DNA of 64,000 nt. Origin: Amycolatopsis echigonensis. Its GTDB lineage: Bacteria; Actinomycetota; Actinomycetes; Mycobacteriales; Pseudonocardiaceae. The stretch is taken from contig NZ_JACJHR010000006.1 of assembly GCF_014174495.1 (NCBI RefSeq), positions 124,001-188,000 of the forward strand, written 5' to 3'. A program made the position numbers and the translations under genes. Positions within the stretch are counted from its first letter, which is position 1; every line of letters starts with the position of its first letter. Below the pieces are notes generated by a model. That model did not search any database. It was not told where the DNA came from and saw nothing but the letters and a program-made list of their open reading frames with translations. Positions 17,801 to 25,833 of this stretch are shown here, piece after piece.

Positions 17801-18277
17801 AAGCTCATGGCCTACAAGGACGAGTACGAGGTCGCGCGCCTTTCGCTGGATCCGGTGCAAGAACGCCAGGTCCGCGCGCGGTTCGGCGCTGACGCCCGCA
17901 TCGCGTACCGGTTGCATCCGCCGGTGCTGAAGGCGCTCGGGATGCGCCGCAAGATCGAACTGGGACCGTGGTTCAAGCCGGTTTTCCGGGTTCTGGTGGC
18001 GGGACGGCGGTTGCGGGGCACCCCGCTGGACCCGTTCGGCCGCGCCGCGGTCCGGCGGCTGGAGCGCGACCTGATCGCCGAATACGAACGGGTCGTCGGG
18101 GAGCTGGCCGAGCGGCTGGACCCGGAAAACCATTCTCTGGCAGTGGAAACGGCTCTCTTGCCGGATCTGGTGCGCGGTTACGAGGACGTCAAGCTCGGCA
18201 CGGTCGCGACATACCGGAGCACGCTCGCGCAGCGGATGGACGAGTTCCGTGCGGCGAAAGCCGGTGCACCGTGCTGA
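14825..18277 (+). CDS. Indolepyruvate ferredoxin oxidoreductase-like fused protein
   Basis: A 1150-residue 2-oxo-acid:ferredoxin oxidoreductase that fuses the alpha-type (pyrimidine-binding and TPP domains, about residues 1-600), an iron-sulfur segment with CEGCGDCGEKSNC (Cys 625, 628, 631, 637), and a gamma-like domain beginning at RVTGVGGSGVVTLSQIL (about residue 710), plus a C-terminal helical tail. The family oxidatively decarboxylates aryl- or branched 2-oxo acids to acyl-CoA with ferredoxin reduction. GTG 14825 overlaps the previous stop. The next gene encodes a 2-hydroxy-acid oxidase, so the two may turn a 2-hydroxy acid into an acyl-CoA one carbon shorter. Confidence 0.87.
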   Translation: MTDRYRAAEGQFQLTGVQALARLPFEVRRADQRAGLRTAAFVSGYEGSPLGGYDLELGKQAKLLAEHDIVFKPGVNEELAATAVQGAQLAAKSENRRVDGVTGYWYGKSPGLDRASDALRHNNLMGTHRLGGALALVGDDPGAKSSTVPGSSELLLADLGLPTLYPADPQEVLDLGQHAVALSRACGLWVGFKIATNVADGTGAVRVDPGRFRSVAPGPVVDGRPFVHEMTARMLQPDLGRLERSRDGARLELARRYAAVNGLNTIVGARDARVGIVAAGKTYHDLRQALEILGLDESELERRGVRLLRLAMVHPLDPEIVTRFAAGLREIVVVEEKRSFIETAIKDLLYGRADAPAVTGKRGPDGTALVPADGELDPDRIAAALALRLRAHGGFPSVESWRAPRRTIALPLAARTPYFCSGCPHNSSTKTPEGSLVGAGIGCHSLVLMTGREDYGDITGLTQMGGEGTQWIGMSPFVRDDHLVQNLGDGTFHHSGSLAVRAAVASGVNITYKLLYNSAVAMTGGQQPTGGMTVPQVIAAMRAEGVHRIIVTTEEPARYRRVRLGRGVRVWHRNRLAEAQETLARVPGVTMLIHDQECATELRRKRKRGLAPEPPQHAVINERVCEGCGDCGEKSNCLSVQPVDTEFGRKTRIDQSSCNKDFSCLDGDCPSFLTVLPGKSAGKRPLAEPLAAPLPEPKRTVSAERFTVRVTGVGGSGVVTLSQILATAASIAGLPVRSLDQTGLAQKGGAVVSDVKIGAAHANKASDGECDLYLGADVLVAADPRYLAVADPGRTTAVVSTSKVPTGAMVADTSVTFPEETALLDRLREATGTVTALDAREMAEVLFGQDQYANLLLTGVAYQRGALPIPAEAIEEAVSRNGVRVETNVQAFRRGRQWVADPGALAAVLASLRGEPEPEPALTPEARELLSTVGESAELARLLRVRVPDLIAYQNVAYARRYVEQVERVRRAESSAVPGSTALTEAVARNLYKLMAYKDEYEVARLSLDPVQERQVRARFGADARIAYRLHPPVLKALGMRRKIELGPWFKPVFRVLVAGRRLRGTPLDPFGRAAVRRLERDLIAEYERVVGELAERLDPENHSLAVETALLPDLVRGYEDVKLGTVATYRSTLAQRMDEFRAAKAGAPC

Positions 18278-19635
18278 ACGAACTCCGCCGGGCGTTGCCC
18301 GCTGGCCGGGTCCTCACTGATCCGGACGTACTCGCCGCTTACGCCCACGACGAGGCGGTCTGGGCTCCGCACGAGCTGCCGTTGGCTGTCGTGCGGGCGC
18401 ACACCGCCGAGGAGATCCAGCAGACCGTGCAGGTGTGCCTGCGCCACCGCGTGCCGATCGTGCCGCGCGGGGCTGGCACGGGTCTGTCCGGCGGCGCGAA
18501 CGCGGTCGCCGGCGGGATCGTGTTGTCCACCGAGCGGATGACCGCGATCCGCGAGATCAACGCCGCCGAGCGGCTCGCGGTGGTCGAACCCGGGGTCGTG
18601 AACGAAAGCCTGCGGTCGGCGTGCGCGGAACACGGCCTCTGGTACCCGCCGGACCCGGCGAGTGCGCCGTGGTCGACCATCGGCGGCAACGTCGCGACCA
18701 ACGCCGGCGGGCTGTGCTGCGTCAAATACGGCGTCACCCGCGATTACGTGCTCGGGTTGGAAGTCGTCGCCGGGACAGGGGAATTGGTCCGGCTCGGCCG
18801 CCGGACCGCGAAAGGCGTGGCCGGATACGACCTCGCCGGGCTGATGGTCGGCTCGGAAGGCACGCTCGGCATCGTCACCGAGGTCACCGTGCGGCTGCGC
18901 GGCGCACGGGCCGCCGAACGCACGGTCGCCGGGTATTTCCCCAGCTTGTCGGCGGCGGGAGACGCGGTCGCGGCCGTCAGCGAGTCGGGTGTGGTGCCGT
19001 CGGCGCTGGAGCTGATCGACCGGCACACCCTCGCCGCGGTGGACGCCTGGAAGAACATGGGCCTGTCCGCCGAAGCCGAAGCGGTGCTGCTCGGCCGTAC
19101 CGACGCGCCCGGCGAGGACGAGGCGAAGATGCTGACCGACTGCTTCACCGCGACCGGAGCCACCTGGGCGGCCGCATCGTCCGATGTGGACGAAGCCGAG
19201 GCGCTGTTCGCCGCGCGGCGGCTGGCATACCCGGCGCTCGAACGGCTGGGTCCGGTGCTCACCGAGGACGTCTGCGTACCCCGCGGCGCGGTGCCGGAAA
19301 TGCTGCGTCGGATCGAAGCCATCGGCGTCCGGCACGCCGTGCGGATCGCGAACGTCGCGCACGCCGGGGACGGCAACCTGCACCCGGTGCTCGTCGTCCC
19401 GCCCGAGGAAAGGGCACGAGCGGAGGCCGCGTTCGAGGAGATCCTCGACGAGGCGATCGCGCTGGGCGGCACGGTCACCGGCGAACACGGCGTCGGCCTG
19501 CTCAAACGCGGCGGGCTCGCCCGGGAACTCAGCCCGGCGGTGCTGGCGATGCACGCGGCGGTCAAGAACGCGCTCGATCCGCACGGAATCCTCAACCCGG
19601 GCAAGGTGATCGCGTCGTGCGCGCCGTCGTCCTGA
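18271..19635 (+). CDS. GlcD-like FAD-linked 2-hydroxy-acid oxidase/dehydrogenase
   Basis: A 454-residue flavoprotein of the FAD-binding-4/glycolate oxidase GlcD type. The FAD-binding domain shows PIVPRGAGTGLSGGA and PDPASAPWSTIGGNVATNAGG, and the C-terminal cap has the VAHAGDGNLHPVL and GEHGVGLLKR motifs. The reaction is oxidation of a 2-hydroxy acid to a 2-oxo acid. GTG 18271 overlaps the end of the preceding gene by seven bases. Its placement right after the 2-oxo-acid oxidoreductase suggests it makes that enzyme's substrate. Confidence 0.88.
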   Translation: MLNELRRALPAGRVLTDPDVLAAYAHDEAVWAPHELPLAVVRAHTAEEIQQTVQVCLRHRVPIVPRGAGTGLSGGANAVAGGIVLSTERMTAIREINAAERLAVVEPGVVNESLRSACAEHGLWYPPDPASAPWSTIGGNVATNAGGLCCVKYGVTRDYVLGLEVVAGTGELVRLGRRTAKGVAGYDLAGLMVGSEGTLGIVTEVTVRLRGARAAERTVAGYFPSLSAAGDAVAAVSESGVVPSALELIDRHTLAAVDAWKNMGLSAEAEAVLLGRTDAPGEDEAKMLTDCFTATGATWAAASSDVDEAEALFAARRLAYPALERLGPVLTEDVCVPRGAVPEMLRRIEAIGVRHAVRIANVAHAGDGNLHPVLVVPPEERARAEAAFEEILDEAIALGGTVTGEHGVGLLKRGGLARELSPAVLAMHAAVKNALDPHGILNPGKVIASCAPSS

Positions 19636-20603
19636 GCGCTCCGGGAGAGCTGGCGGTCGCCGAGGTGGACTGCCCGCAACCCGGCAGCGGCGAGGTCCTG
19701 GTGAAGGTCGCCGCCTGCGGAGTGTGCGGGCACGACCAGGCCGACCGGGCCGGTTTGCTGGACCTTCCGCTGCCTGCGGTGCTCGGCCACGAGATCGCCG
19801 GAACCGTCGTCGCTGGCGGGACCCGGTTCGCGGCCGGTGCTCGGGTCGCGGCGAAGCAGTTCGGCACCTGCGGCCGCTGCGAACCGTGCGTGACCGGCGA
19901 TGAACTGCGCTGTCCGCAGCGTGCGTTCCTCTACGGCGGGTTCGCCGAGTACGCCGTGCTGCCGGAATCCGCCCTGCTCCCGGTGCCGCCCGGGGTGTCG
20001 CTGGCGGAGGCCGCAGTGGTCGCCTGCGCGGTCGGCACCGGACTGCAAGCTCTCCGGCGGGTGGCGCGGGTCAAGCCCGGCGAGACGGTCCTCGTCACCG
20101 GAGCCGGTGGCGGGTTGGGGTTGCACGCCGTCCAGGTCGCCGCCGCGCTCGGGGCGCGAGTGCTCGCGCTCACCGGGAACCCGGACAAGGCCGCGCAACT
20201 GGGGAATGCCGCTCAGGTGGTGCTCGCCGGGGACGCCGCCGGGCAGGACATCCTCGACCTGACCGGCGGCCGGGGCGTCGACGTCGTGCTTGACAACACG
20301 GGGTTGCAATCCGTGTTCCGCCGAGCTTTCCGCGCGCTCGCCCATGCGGGCCGGTACGTGCTGACCGGACAGGTCAGCGGGGAGCCGATCCGGGTCCATC
20401 CGGCTTTCGTGTTCGAGAAGGAAGCCGTGATCACCGGTTCGGGGTCGACGCTCATGCGCACCTTCGCCGAGGCGATGGCGTTGGTCGCCGAGGGCCGGGT
20501 GCGACCGGTGGTGAGCCGCTACCCGTTCGAAGACGCGGCGCGCGCTTTCACCGACCGGGTCGCCGGCCGCGCCGTGCTCGTCCCTTCGGGAGGACTGTCA
20601 TGA
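19617..20603 (+). CDS. Zinc-dependent alcohol dehydrogenase (MDR family)
   Basis: A 328-residue medium-chain dehydrogenase. The catalytic zinc ligands CGVCGHDQ and GHEIAGTVV, the structural zinc cluster CGRCEPCVTGDELRCP, and the NAD(P)-binding GAGGGLGLHAVQVAAALGA are all present. GTG 19617 is used because it gives the family-typical MRAVVLSAPG start; it overlaps the upstream gene by 19 bases. The enzyme interconverts an alcohol and aldehyde or ketone; the aldehyde dehydrogenase two genes downstream could take the product. Confidence 0.88.
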   Translation: MRAVVLSAPGELAVAEVDCPQPGSGEVLVKVAACGVCGHDQADRAGLLDLPLPAVLGHEIAGTVVAGGTRFAAGARVAAKQFGTCGRCEPCVTGDELRCPQRAFLYGGFAEYAVLPESALLPVPPGVSLAEAAVVACAVGTGLQALRRVARVKPGETVLVTGAGGGLGLHAVQVAAALGARVLALTGNPDKAAQLGNAAQVVLAGDAAGQDILDLTGGRGVDVVLDNTGLQSVFRRAFRALAHAGRYVLTGQVSGEPIRVHPAFVFEKEAVITGSGSTLMRTFAEAMALVAEGRVRPVVSRYPFEDAARAFTDRVAGRAVLVPSGGLS

Positions 20604-21829
20604 TCAGACCGTTGACCGGCACGCATGTTGTCGAGTGCGCGAGTTTCGTCGCCGGGCCGACCGGCGGCCTGACCCTGGCGCAATTGGGCGCCGACGTCGT
20701 CCGCATCGACCCGATCGGCGGCGGCAGCGATTACCTCCGCTGGCCGGTCGCGCCGACGGGGGAGAGCTACTACTGGGCCTCGCTGAACAAGGGCAAGCGT
20801 TCGGTCGCGATCGACCTGCGCGATCCGGAAGGCCGCGAACTGGTCCTCGCCCTGGCCACCGCTTCCGGCCGCGATCGCGGGATCCTGATCGACAATGCGG
20901 TCGGCCGCCCGTGGCTGGCCCGCGAACGGCTGGCCGCCCGCCGTCCCGACATGATCCACGTGCGCGTCCAGGGCTATCCGGACGGACGGCCCGCGGTCGA
21001 CTACACGGTCAACGCCGAGGTCGGGGTCCCGGGGATCACTGGCAGCGGCGACTGGGCCGCCCCGGTGAACCACGTGCTGCCCGCGTGGGATCTCGTCACC
21101 GGGCTGAGTGTCGCGACCGGCGTGCTCGCCGCGCTGCACCACCGCGACCGTGCCGGCGAAGGGTCCTATGTGGAGCTCGCACTGTCCGACGTGGCTCTCG
21201 CCGGCGTCGCGAACCTGGGCTGGCTGTCGGAAGCCGCCGACCGGCACGGCGAACGGCCCCGGCACGGCAACCACGTCTACGGCAGTTTCGGCGTCGACTT
21301 CGCCTGCCGCGACGACGCCCGCGTGATGGTCGTAGCGCTCACCGACGGCCAGTGGCGCGCGTTGCAGTCGGCGACCGGGACCGCGGAGGTGTTCACCGCA
21401 CTGGAGAAGGCAATGAACGCGGACCTGCGCGACGAGGCCGAACGGTATCGCCTGCGCGAGACCATCGCGGCAATCCTGCGGCCGTGGTTCGCCGCGCGCG
21501 ACCTCGACGAGGTGGGCAAGGAACTCGACGCCGCGCGGGTCCTGTGGGGCCGTTACCGCGGGATGGCCGATCTCGTGGCCGAACACCGCGAGCGGGCACA
21601 CGACGTGCTCGCCGACCTGCGACTGCCCAGCGGCAGCCCGGCCATCACGGCACGGTCGCCGTTGCGCTTCTCGGGCGAGCGCGGTCCCGCCGGGGCGTGC
21701 CCGGCGCTCGGCGCGGACACCGATTCCGTACTGGCCGAGGTGCTCGGCCTCACCGCCGCCGAACTCGGCGGCCTGCACGACCGGCGGGTCATCGCCGCGC
21801 CGGAAAACCCGTACAAGGAGGTACGTTGA
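20600..21829 (+). CDS. CoA-transferase, family III (CaiB/BaiF)
   Basis: A 409-residue family III CoA-transferase. Typical parts are the N-terminal GTHVVECASFVAGPTGGLTLAQLGADVVRIDP, the NKGKRSVAIDLRDPEGRELV block, and AVDYTVNAEVG, where the Asp is in the place of the catalytic aspartate that forms the acyl-anhydride. It moves CoA between organic acids and so could supply or release the pathway acyl-CoA. ATG 20600 overlaps the preceding stop. Its own stop overlaps the TTG start of the next gene. Confidence 0.86.
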   Translation: MIRPLTGTHVVECASFVAGPTGGLTLAQLGADVVRIDPIGGGSDYLRWPVAPTGESYYWASLNKGKRSVAIDLRDPEGRELVLALATASGRDRGILIDNAVGRPWLARERLAARRPDMIHVRVQGYPDGRPAVDYTVNAEVGVPGITGSGDWAAPVNHVLPAWDLVTGLSVATGVLAALHHRDRAGEGSYVELALSDVALAGVANLGWLSEAADRHGERPRHGNHVYGSFGVDFACRDDARVMVVALTDGQWRALQSATGTAEVFTALEKAMNADLRDEAERYRLRETIAAILRPWFAARDLDEVGKELDAARVLWGRYRGMADLVAEHRERAHDVLADLRLPSGSPAITARSPLRFSGERGPAGACPALGADTDSVLAEVLGLTAAELGGLHDRRVIAAPENPYKEVR

Positions 21830-23292
21830 CCATCGATTCGAGCATCGCCCTCGACCGCACCCGGTTCTTCATCGACGGCGTCTGGACCGAGCCGAAGGGC
21901 ACCGAGACGCACCTCGCCCTGGAAGCGGCTACCGAGAAACCGCTGGGCCGCGCCGCGCTGGGCTCCGACGCCGACATCGACGCTGCCGTCCGCGCCGCCC
22001 GCCGCGCCCTCGACGAGGGACCGTGGGGCCGGACCACCGCAGCGGAACGCGCGGCGACGATGCGCCGGTTCGCTGAGGCGCTGGCAGCCCGCGCTGCCGA
22101 CACTGCCACCCTCGTCAGCCGGGAGAACGGCATGCCGATCGGGCTGTCGAACGCCTTCAACGGGGACGCGCCGGCCGGGCTGCTGACCATGTACGCGGAT
22201 CAGATCGAGGCGGCGCAGCTGGAAGAAGTCCGGCCGAGCGCGTCCGGATCGACGGTCGTGCGCCGCGCCCCGGTGGGCGTGGTCGCGGCGATCACGCCGT
22301 GGAACTACCCGCAGGTGCTCGCGATGATGAAGATCGCACCGGCACTCGCCGCGGGCTGCACCGTGGTGCTCAAGCCGTCGCCGGAAACCGCGCTCGACGG
22401 GTACGTTTTCGCCGACGCCGCCGCGGAAGCCGGGCTGCCGCCGGGCGTGCTGAACGTCGTGGTCGCCGGTCGCGAAGCTGGTGCCGCGCTGGTGTCCCAT
22501 CCGCTGGTGGACAAGGTCGCGTTCACCGGATCCACCGCCGCGGGCCGGACGATCGGCGCGGAATGCGGGCGGCTGATCCGCCGGTGCACGCTGGAACTTG
22601 GCGGAAAATCGGCGGCCATCGTGCTGGACGACGCGGACCTCGACACCTTCGTCGCCGGTCTCGACAACGCCTGCTTCCAGAACAACGGCCAAACCTGCAC
22701 GGTCCAGTCGCGCATTCTCGCCCCGCGCTCGCGCTACGCCGAAGTGGTCGACGCGGTCGCGCAGTACGCGCGCGAAATGGTGCTGGGCGATCCGCTCGAC
22801 CCGGCCGTCACCTGCGGTCCGATGGCCAGCAAAGCACAGCTCGACCGGGTCCTCGGCTACCTCGAACTGGGCCGCGCTTCCGACGCCCGGCTGGTAGCGG
22901 GCGGCGGCCGTCCCGCCGCGCTGTCCCGCGGCTGGTTCGTCGAGCCCACCGTGTTCGCCGACGTGGACAACCGCGAGCGGATCGCGCAGGAGGAGATCTT
23001 CGGCCCGGTCGTCACCATCACCCCCTATGCGGACGAGGACGACGCGGTCCGACTCGCCAACGACAGCGAATACGGACTCGGCGGCTCGGTCTGGACCGCC
23101 GACGAGGACCGCGGCCTCGCCCTCGCTCGCCGGGTGCGGACCGGGACCATCGGCCTCAACTACTACCTCCAGGACCTCGGCGCGCCGTTCGGCGGGATGA
23201 AGGGCAGCGGCGTCGGCCGAGAACTCGGGCCCGAGGCGCTCGACAGCTACCTGGAATTCCAGTCCGTCTACGCCAGCGCCGCCCAGCTCTGA
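21826..23292 (+). CDS. NAD(P)-dependent aldehyde dehydrogenase
   Basis: A 488-residue aldehyde dehydrogenase. The Rossmann motif FTGSTAAGRTIGAE, the general base region LELGGKSAAIVL, the catalytic Cys in FQNNGQTCTVQSR and the EEIFGPVVTI block are clear. The start is TTG 21826: it lies five bases after a perfect AAGGAGG and overlaps the CoA-transferase stop. It probably oxidises an aldehyde released by the thiolase/DUF35 pair or by the alcohol dehydrogenase. It is distinct from the fragment at the window's left edge. Confidence 0.9.
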   Translation: MTIDSSIALDRTRFFIDGVWTEPKGTETHLALEAATEKPLGRAALGSDADIDAAVRAARRALDEGPWGRTTAAERAATMRRFAEALAARAADTATLVSRENGMPIGLSNAFNGDAPAGLLTMYADQIEAAQLEEVRPSASGSTVVRRAPVGVVAAITPWNYPQVLAMMKIAPALAAGCTVVLKPSPETALDGYVFADAAAEAGLPPGVLNVVVAGREAGAALVSHPLVDKVAFTGSTAAGRTIGAECGRLIRRCTLELGGKSAAIVLDDADLDTFVAGLDNACFQNNGQTCTVQSRILAPRSRYAEVVDAVAQYAREMVLGDPLDPAVTCGPMASKAQLDRVLGYLELGRASDARLVAGGGRPAALSRGWFVEPTVFADVDNRERIAQEEIFGPVVTITPYADEDDAVRLANDSEYGLGGSVWTADEDRGLALARRVRTGTIGLNYYLQDLGAPFGGMKGSGVGRELGPEALDSYLEFQSVYASAAQL

Positions 23293-23302
23293 CCCAGAGC
23301 TG

Positions 23303-23331
23303 CCCCGGGGCCGCCGCACGCGGCCCCGGGG
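23303..23331. terminator. GC-rich hairpin between aldehyde dehydrogenase and propeller gene
   Basis: A perfect 12-bp stem (CCCCGGGGCCGC at 23303-23314 with its complement at 23320-23331) encloses a five-base loop. There is no T-run, as is common in actinomycetes. It may attenuate or end the upstream transcript, so the following genes may be expressed at a different level. Confidence 0.5.
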
Positions 23332-23354
23332 ACTGACCGCGGAGGAGAAGACCC

Positions 23355-24959
23355 TTGTCCACTGTTCGACGCCTGCGCTCTGTCGCGCTCGCCCTCGCGC
23401 TTGTCCTGCCCCTGACCGCTGTCCCGGACGCTGCCGCCACCACCCGCTACCGGGTCCAGCGGCTGGTCACCGGCACCACGCTGCACTCGCCGAACGGCAT
23501 CGCCGTCGCCCCGAACGGAGACCTGCTCACCGCGAGCCTCGCCAGCGAAACCATTTCCGCAGTGGACCCCCGCACCGGACGGAACCGCACTCTCGTCGGT
23601 CCGCGCGACGGTCGTTCCGACGATCTCGCGGTAGCCCCCTCCGGCGAACTCCTGTGGACCGACCCGGTCGGCGGTGTCGTGAAAGGCCGTGCACCGGACG
23701 GCCGGATCCGCACCGTCGCCCGCGACCTTCCCGGAGTCAACTCCATCGCGTTCGACCGCTCCGGCCAGCATCTGTACGTCGGGCAGCTGACCTTCGCCGA
23801 CGCGCTGTGGGAGATCGATCCCGCAGGCCAGGCCGCGCCCCGGCTGGTCGCGCGCGATCCGGGCGGGCTCAACGCGTTCGCCTTCGGACCGGACGGCATG
23901 ATCTACGCGCCGCGTTCGAAATACGGGGAAGTCGCCAGGGTCGATCCGCGAACCGGAGCGATTTCCGTGCTCGCTCAAGGATTCCGTCAACCGGTCTCCG
24001 TCCGCTTCGACGCGCAAAACCGCCTCTACGCGCTCGACGGCGCGACCGGCCAGCTGGCCCGGATCGACCCGGCCGGCGCCAAGCACACCGTGGCGATGCT
24101 GCCTGCCGCCGATGACAACATGATCATCGACTCCACCGGGCACGCTTACGTCAGCAATATGGCCGACAGTTCCGTCTCCCGAGTGGACCTGAACACCGGA
24201 ACCGTCAGGGCCATTACGTCGAGTCGGCTCGCCTTTCCGTTCGATATCGCCTCCGACGGGCGGACGCTCTACGTCGCCGACGCGACCGCGCTGCGCACCG
24301 TGAACCCGCGTACCGGTGCGGTCGGCGAAATCCAGCGGCGGTTGTCGTCCTCTCTGGAGTTTCCGTCCGGGATCAGCGTCACCGCAGCACATTTCGTGCT
24401 CACGTCGGAGCTGATCGGGTCGGTTCAGGTGGTGGACCGCCGGACCGGGAAGGTCGTCCGCGAGGTGCACGGACTCGACAATCCCGCGGACGCCGTCGAG
24501 CTGTCCGACGGCAGCCTGGTGATTTCCGAACCCGCAAACGGAAGGCTGCTGCGCGTCGTCGGCGAGGAAATCCGTCCGCTGGCGGAGAACCTCGGCACAC
24601 CAACGGGCCTCGCCGTCACGAAGCGCGGGACAGTCCTGGTCGCCGATGCTCAGGGCCGTCTCGTCGAGGTCGAACCCGCCTCGGGGAAGGTCGTCGAACG
24701 AGCTGCCGGACTCGGCGGACTGCGGGCGGTCGCGGTGCGGCCGGACGGATCGGCTGTCGTCCTCGACGCCACCGGACACCGCGTGCTTTCGGTGAACCGG
24801 CAAGGAAAACCCGAGGTCCTCGCGGCCAGCCTCGACGTCGGCTACCTGGACGTCCCGTACGCCCGTTCCGGCGGTCTCGCTCTCGGCTCCAACGGAACGG
24901 TCTACGTCGCCGCGGACCGGCACAACGCCGTCGACGCGATCCGGAAGACGCACAGATGA
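23355..24959 (+). CDS. Secreted SMP-30/NHL-type beta-propeller protein
   Basis: A 534-residue protein starting at TTG 23355 behind GGAGGAG. The first 28 residues form a signal peptide: basic RRLRS, a hydrophobic ALALALVLPL core and an Ala-rich cleavage region (DAAAT). The rest is a series of about ten short repeats of the style NGIAVAPNGDLL, SIAFDRSGQHLYVG, FAFGPDGMIYAP and GLAVTKRGTVLVADAQG, which form a beta-propeller as in gluconolactonase/SMP-30 and NHL proteins. It should act outside the membrane. It could hydrolyse a lactone or bind the substrate; no catalytic role can be assigned. Confidence 0.8.
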   Translation: MSTVRRLRSVALALALVLPLTAVPDAAATTRYRVQRLVTGTTLHSPNGIAVAPNGDLLTASLASETISAVDPRTGRNRTLVGPRDGRSDDLAVAPSGELLWTDPVGGVVKGRAPDGRIRTVARDLPGVNSIAFDRSGQHLYVGQLTFADALWEIDPAGQAAPRLVARDPGGLNAFAFGPDGMIYAPRSKYGEVARVDPRTGAISVLAQGFRQPVSVRFDAQNRLYALDGATGQLARIDPAGAKHTVAMLPAADDNMIIDSTGHAYVSNMADSSVSRVDLNTGTVRAITSSRLAFPFDIASDGRTLYVADATALRTVNPRTGAVGEIQRRLSSSLEFPSGISVTAAHFVLTSELIGSVQVVDRRTGKVVREVHGLDNPADAVELSDGSLVISEPANGRLLRVVGEEIRPLAENLGTPTGLAVTKRGTVLVADAQGRLVEVEPASGKVVERAAGLGGLRAVAVRPDGSAVVLDATGHRVLSVNRQGKPEVLAASLDVGYLDVPYARSGGLALGSNGTVYVAADRHNAVDAIRKTHR

Positions 24960-25828
24960 CCGCACGGGAGTTCCGGTTCGGCGTCAACCTGCTGACGCCG
25001 TCCTCAGGCGCGGAATGGCAGGCGCGGTGCCGCGAAGCCGAAGACCTCGGCTATGACGTCATCGCGGTCGCCGACCACCCCGGCATGCCCGCGCCCTTGC
25101 CCGCGCTCGTTTCGGCGGCCGAAGTCACCACCCGGCCGCAGCTCGCGGTGTTCGTGCTCAACTCCGGGTTCTACAACCCGGTGCTGCTGGCCCGCGATCT
25201 CGCCGGAACGGACGCGCTTCTCGACGGACGCCTCGAGATCGCGCTCGGAACCGGCTACGTCAAAGCCGAATTCGACCGCGCCGGGATTCCCTGGCGCACC
25301 GCGTCCGAACGCGTCGACCACCTCGAGCGCACGGTGCTGGAGGTCGGGCGGCTCCTCGCCGACCCGGACCACCGCCCGAGCCCAGCGCGGCGGCCGCCGC
25401 TGTGCGTCGCAGGCAACGGCGACCGGGTCCTGCGGATCGCCGCCGAACACGCCGACATCGTCGCCTTCAGCGGGGCCGCACCCGGGCACCGCCCCGGCAT
25501 GCTCCGGTTCCTCGGCCCGGACGCGCTCGCCGCGCGCGTGGATCACGTGCGGCAAGCGGCCCCGCACCGCTTCGACGCCCTCGAACTCAACCTGCTCGTC
25601 CATGCCGTCGCCCTCGACGGCGAGCGTCAGGCCGCAGTCGAGCGGTTGCCCCGGTTCGAGGCGCACCCGATCGATCTGGCGCAAGTGCCCACCGTCTTTT
25701 CCGGACCTCCGGCGGAGATCGCGGAAACCCTTCATCAGCACCGGAAGACGTTCGGCATCAGCTACGTCACGGTGCCCGAACCGGCGATGCGCGACTTCGC
25801 GCGCGTCATCGCCGAAGTGAGGAGCTGA
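24956..25828 (+). CDS. LLM-class F420-type oxidoreductase
   Basis: A 290-residue luciferase-like protein with RFGVNLLTPSSGAEWQARCREAEDLGYDVIAVADHPG at its start, then LLDGRLEIALGTGYVK and PPLCVAGNGDRVLRIAAEHADIVAFSG, features of the actinobacterial subfamily annotated TIGR03621. The cofactor is probably F420. ATG 24956 overlaps the stop of the propeller gene. It may reduce a double bond or oxidise an alcohol late in the pathway. It differs clearly from the LLM protein at 13920, so the cluster has two deazaflavin-type steps. Confidence 0.83.
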   Translation: MTAREFRFGVNLLTPSSGAEWQARCREAEDLGYDVIAVADHPGMPAPLPALVSAAEVTTRPQLAVFVLNSGFYNPVLLARDLAGTDALLDGRLEIALGTGYVKAEFDRAGIPWRTASERVDHLERTVLEVGRLLADPDHRPSPARRPPLCVAGNGDRVLRIAAEHADIVAFSGAAPGHRPGMLRFLGPDALAARVDHVRQAAPHRFDALELNLLVHAVALDGERQAAVERLPRFEAHPIDLAQVPTVFSGPPAEIAETLHQHRKTFGISYVTVPEPAMRDFARVIAEVRS

Positions 25829-25833
25829 CCCTG

